From assembly GCA_032209605.1 (NCBI GenBank), contig JASFXZ010000009.1, positions 21,191,553 to 21,255,552 of the forward strand: a DNA stretch of 64,000 nucleotides. Reading direction: 5' to 3'. Made by a program: the position numbers and the translations under genes. This document shows, in pieces, positions 61,326-64,000 of this stretch (the first letter of the stretch is position 1; the number at the start of each line of letters is the position of its first letter). Source of the stretch: Mactromeris polynyma. Lineage: Eukaryota > Mollusca > Bivalvia > Venerida > Mactridae. The notes under the pieces were generated by a model. That model saw nothing but the letters and a program-made list of their open reading frames with translations, did not search any database and was not told the origin of the DNA.

Positions 61326-61601
61326 CATATACTCAACAAAATTCCTAATCGGTCAGTTTATATTGTATTATTTTTTTTTTCTAATAATGCATGTATTCAC
61401 ACAAAATTTCACATACCGATATTTGAACAGGTATTGCAGCGAATTATTGATTTTTTTAGCCGGCTCGCTATGAAATTAATCGTATTAGGTGTATTGACGT
61501 TTGTAGCACGTTTTGCACGTGCGGGGCATGGACACATATTTGCACGTGTTCGTGTACACTTTTGTCATTGCTGATGAAAATCCTTTTTGAAAACACAAAA
61601 C

Positions 61602-61800
61602 ATGGTGAGAATGACTGAAGAAGAACGCGCCCGAGCCGTCGGTATGATACAGGCCGGAACTCATTTACGACAGGTGGGTTTTATTTTTTGAAATTTCATA
61701 AGAATATTGACATTATTTGTTTGTAGCCATTATATTAGTGGTTATTTCCGTTTTCAACTTATTTCAGGTGGCAAGAACCTTCAATCGGCGGCTACAAACA
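61602..61800 (+). pseudogene. 5' fragment of a Tc1/mariner-like transposase, split by an intron
   Basis: ATG at 61602 opens 24 codons (MTEEERARAVGMIQAG, then THLRQ) to 61673. A 94-bp insert 61674-61767 has GT and TTTCAG ends, then VARTFNRR resumes. Joined, the two parts fit the N-terminal paired-type helix-turn-helix start of Tc1-family transposases (ERARAVGM-Q-G-s-R-VAR-F). The rest of the transposase and the DDE domain are absent. The second arm of a 50-bp inverted repeat cuts into the sequence at 61790. Confidence 0.7.
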
Positions 61801-61839
61801 AATAATGTCAATATTCTTATGAAATTTCAGAAAATAAAA
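61679..61839. repeat. 50-bp near-perfect inverted repeat
   Basis: Arms 61679-61728 and 61790-61839 are inverse with one mismatch, around a 61-bp centre that contains the 3' splice site and the start of the second coding piece. One arm lies inside the intron, so the other is an inverted copy of intron sequence placed within or after the exon. Confidence 0.95.
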
Positions 61840-62314
61840 TTGTTTATAAGACATATCTCTTGACTAGATATTAGTTAGTCTGTGGAAATATAACGAAGTT
61901 AAGATACTAATATTACATCCAAATTAAACTTAAACATTCCTTACTTATAATATTTCTTAATATTCGTCTAAGAGAAGAAACAAGAACTCGTCAGCCAACC
62001 AATACAATATACTTTTTCGTAATGTTAGTTAATGGAAAATGATCATATCATTTATACCCTCCTTCATACATGTTCGTACATTTACTCGCTTCTTAACAAC
62101 TGCATTTGTCACTTAATTATATGCCATACACTTTTCAGATAGCTTTTGCTTTTTGAAACATTCTTGATTTTACAGACGTGTATGGTCGTCGATGTAATTC
62201 ATGGCAATAAGACGAGCTTATCATACAGCTATAAACACAAATATAATTTACTAAGAAGCCAGTAAATAATCATTCTAAGCACTTTAAAAACTATTACGTA
62301 TATAAAAACATATG

Positions 62315-62857
62315 TAGAGTAAGGTGGGGCAAAATGCCCATACGAGGTGAAAGGCCTACGCGTAAAAATTCTGACATCGTCAGATTTGCTGTGCCGCGCG
62401 ATATTCTTTTTGTGACGTATTACGCAGATGTGAATACCGCGAAAAAAATTAATATCTTTAAAGATAAGTTTTTAATTCTCATTTTAGTCTTTTTACACTA
62501 TTTTGTTTTAACGCTGATAAGTTGATATTTTAGTATTGTCTCGTACACCTTGTATTCTCGATGTTTGCCATTCGTGCATTTGTTTGACGGTATTCAGGCA
62601 CTGCTTACAGGATCGCGATATTGTACTACATTTTACAAGAAGTTACTTATAGATATATAATGTTTCGAGAATATTGCACCTTTTTAAAAATGCGCTTTGT
62701 CCCATACATGGGGAAAAAGGCAAACATCAGTAAAAGAAATGCTCAATTTATTGAGTTTCATCTCGTTTTGTAGCTCGCGTTAAATATGTAATAAATGTAT
62801 AGGCCTAGTATCGTAAAATATTGCTTAATATGGGCGTTTTGCCCCACCTTACGCTAC
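62315..62857. mobile_element. MITE with GGTGGGGCAAAA termini
   Basis: The left end 'gtaaggtggggcaaaatgcc' + 'cata' and the right end 'tatgggcgttttgccccacc' + 'ttac' are inverse over 24 bp with one mismatch, extended outward by 'tag.'. It is 543 bp, with no transposase. The 63-codon frame inside (62334) is not credible. Confidence 0.7.
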
Positions 62858-62889
62858 TGTATATAATCCAGGACAGTAGTAGCAAAGTA

Positions 62890-62990
62890 CGGTTCGTGGA
62901 GGTGGTTCTGACGGTTCCTGGCCCAGGTCAGTAGGTCAGTAGGTCACCCCTAAGTGGTTCTAGCGGTTCCTGGCCACGAACCCTAGTTTG
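62890..62990. repeat. Short local direct repeats
   Basis: 'gtggttctgacggttcctgg' recurs as 'gtggttctagcggttcctgg', separated by 'ggtcagtaggtcagtaggtc'. The outer strings 'ggttcgtgg' and 'ccacgaacc' are inverse. Confidence 0.6.
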
Positions 62991-63086
62991 CGGGTCAATA
63001 GGTCTGATGTTATCAAGTCCTCCCATCACGGGCGGGATTATTAACTCTACACCATCTGTTTAAGGTCGGACCATATCAGATTCGCC

Positions 63087-63830
63087 TTGTGGTTATGCTC
63101 AAACATGCACCAACGCCAGCTAAAGTATGTAAATAAGTCAAAGTCTTTGACTCATCAGTCCCAGGCAATATTATCCCGCGCGACTAATCTAGGATATAGT
63201 TATTGTTTCTGTTTAGCGCATGTTACGCTTAAGGTTAAACCAAGTTCAATGATACAACTCCTTTCCCACTGTCCTCTTTCTGAAGTTTATTCTTCCAGAG
63301 TAAACAATGGTCACTACCACCAGTGAGCGTTCCGTGTAACAGTTCATTCACCTAGATTTTGGGTTAATGTACAATTGATCTCATTATCATAACCTGACCT
63401 TATCTGTCCTCGGTCAGTTCGCGCGCTGCCTATGTGATTGTATTACCAAGCCGCAAACTTAAGATTTAACCTCTAGACATGGGTCATCAGAACGATGATT
63501 GAGAAGCGTTTCATTAACAAATGTTCTTCCCTGTATAGCGTAAAACCACGTCTACAATTCCCGCATTTAGTGTACGACAGGTGATAATTAACATCAACAT
63601 ATGTTGGATTAGACACTCCGGCCTTGACACGTAGTTTCTATATAATTAATATACACAGCTGTTGATTGACCATGTTAAAGTTTTGGTATGTATGCCTAAA
63701 ACTTAAGTACAAACAGCAAGGATTTATTGACAAATAAACAAGAAATTGTCAATTTTAACTTTTATTTAACAAACTATAACTAAACCAATTTAACAAATAA
63801 CATTAATCTAACAAAACTACAAAATCATAT
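63087..63830. other. Unassigned DNA
   Basis: Slightly GC-richer than average. A 79-codon frame at 63087 has no recognisable content. Confidence 0.3.
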
Positions 63831-63831
63831 A

Positions 63832-63973
63832 ATTAACAAATAACAGTATAAACATATAAAACATTAATCACAGACAATAATTAAAATATACAAATGATTG
63901 GAAAATGATTGAGCATTAACAAATAACAGTATAAAAATATAAAACATTGTCACGTAACTTCGAGTGACAATGT
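63832..63973. repeat. Direct repeat and 10-bp hairpin at the window edge
   Basis: 'attaacaaataacagtataa' + 'acatataaaacatt' is repeated with one change about 83 bp later. Perfect arms 'acattgtcac'/'gtgacaatgt' (63944-63973) follow. It could be the end of a mobile element cut by the window. Confidence 0.5.
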
Positions 63974-64000
63974 ATTAACACAAGATAGTGTAAAGTTTCG

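Overview
This is eukaryotic, AT-rich, intron- and repeat-dominated genomic DNA, most likely from a bivalve mollusc. The evidence is indirect: low-copy 'agggccataactctg'-type dispersed repeats, a run of 161-bp units containing 'ctggttatcgaacttggcc', tRNA-headed repeats, many short inverted-repeat elements with TA target sites, and degraded LINE and Ty3/Gypsy pol remains. There is no complete intronless gene. Most long open frames are chance or repeat-derived. The supportable coding content is a set of short exon-like blocks bounded by good splice signals, plus transposon pseudogenes. Exon calls rest on AG/GT signals and an open frame only. No cDNA or homology search was possible.

Layout. 0-20 kb: on the + strand, a degenerate 600-bp segment (764-1365) with an inverted relative near 52 kb, then scattered exon-like blocks (5.4, 6.05, 8.6, 11.75, 14.2, 15.2, 16.6 kb), six or more MITE-like elements and a decayed CXC-tail coding fragment at 10.3 kb. 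20.6-21.7 kb: a worn tandem array of roughly 270-bp units rich in ATGGCGG motifs. 22.77-37.95 kb: a 15-kb higher-order satellite with a 37-bp monomer and a repeat period of about 2.59 kb. Each period carries the same 754-bp non-satellite spacer. The satellite runs directly into a broken LINE reverse transcriptase (37.95-38.78 kb).

40-49 kb: dispersed and tandem repeats, a miRNA-sized hairpin at 43.94 kb, and two minus-strand exon-like blocks that end in stops (44.6 and 49.1 kb). 49.44-52.14 kb: a second higher-order array with a 38-bp monomer. It has copied one 64-nt minus-strand exon-like block six times with splice sites and reading frame intact. 53.5-55.2 kb: a decayed Gypsy pol. 57-60 kb: further minus-strand exon candidates, tRNA-derived tandem units and a possible 5' region. 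60.5-61.3 kb: a 48-bp minisatellite that stays in frame. 61.6 kb: a Tc1/mariner-like transposase start split by a 94-bp intron and a 50-bp inverted repeat. 62.3 kb: another MITE.

The most interesting structure is the parallel between the two higher-order arrays. Each alternates a short minisatellite (37 or 38 bp) with a longer single-copy-like spacer, and the spacer carries a minus-strand block flanked by splice signals. In both, copies differ in length by whole numbers of monomers. This suggests minisatellite-driven, unequal-exchange amplification of exon-bearing intron segments.
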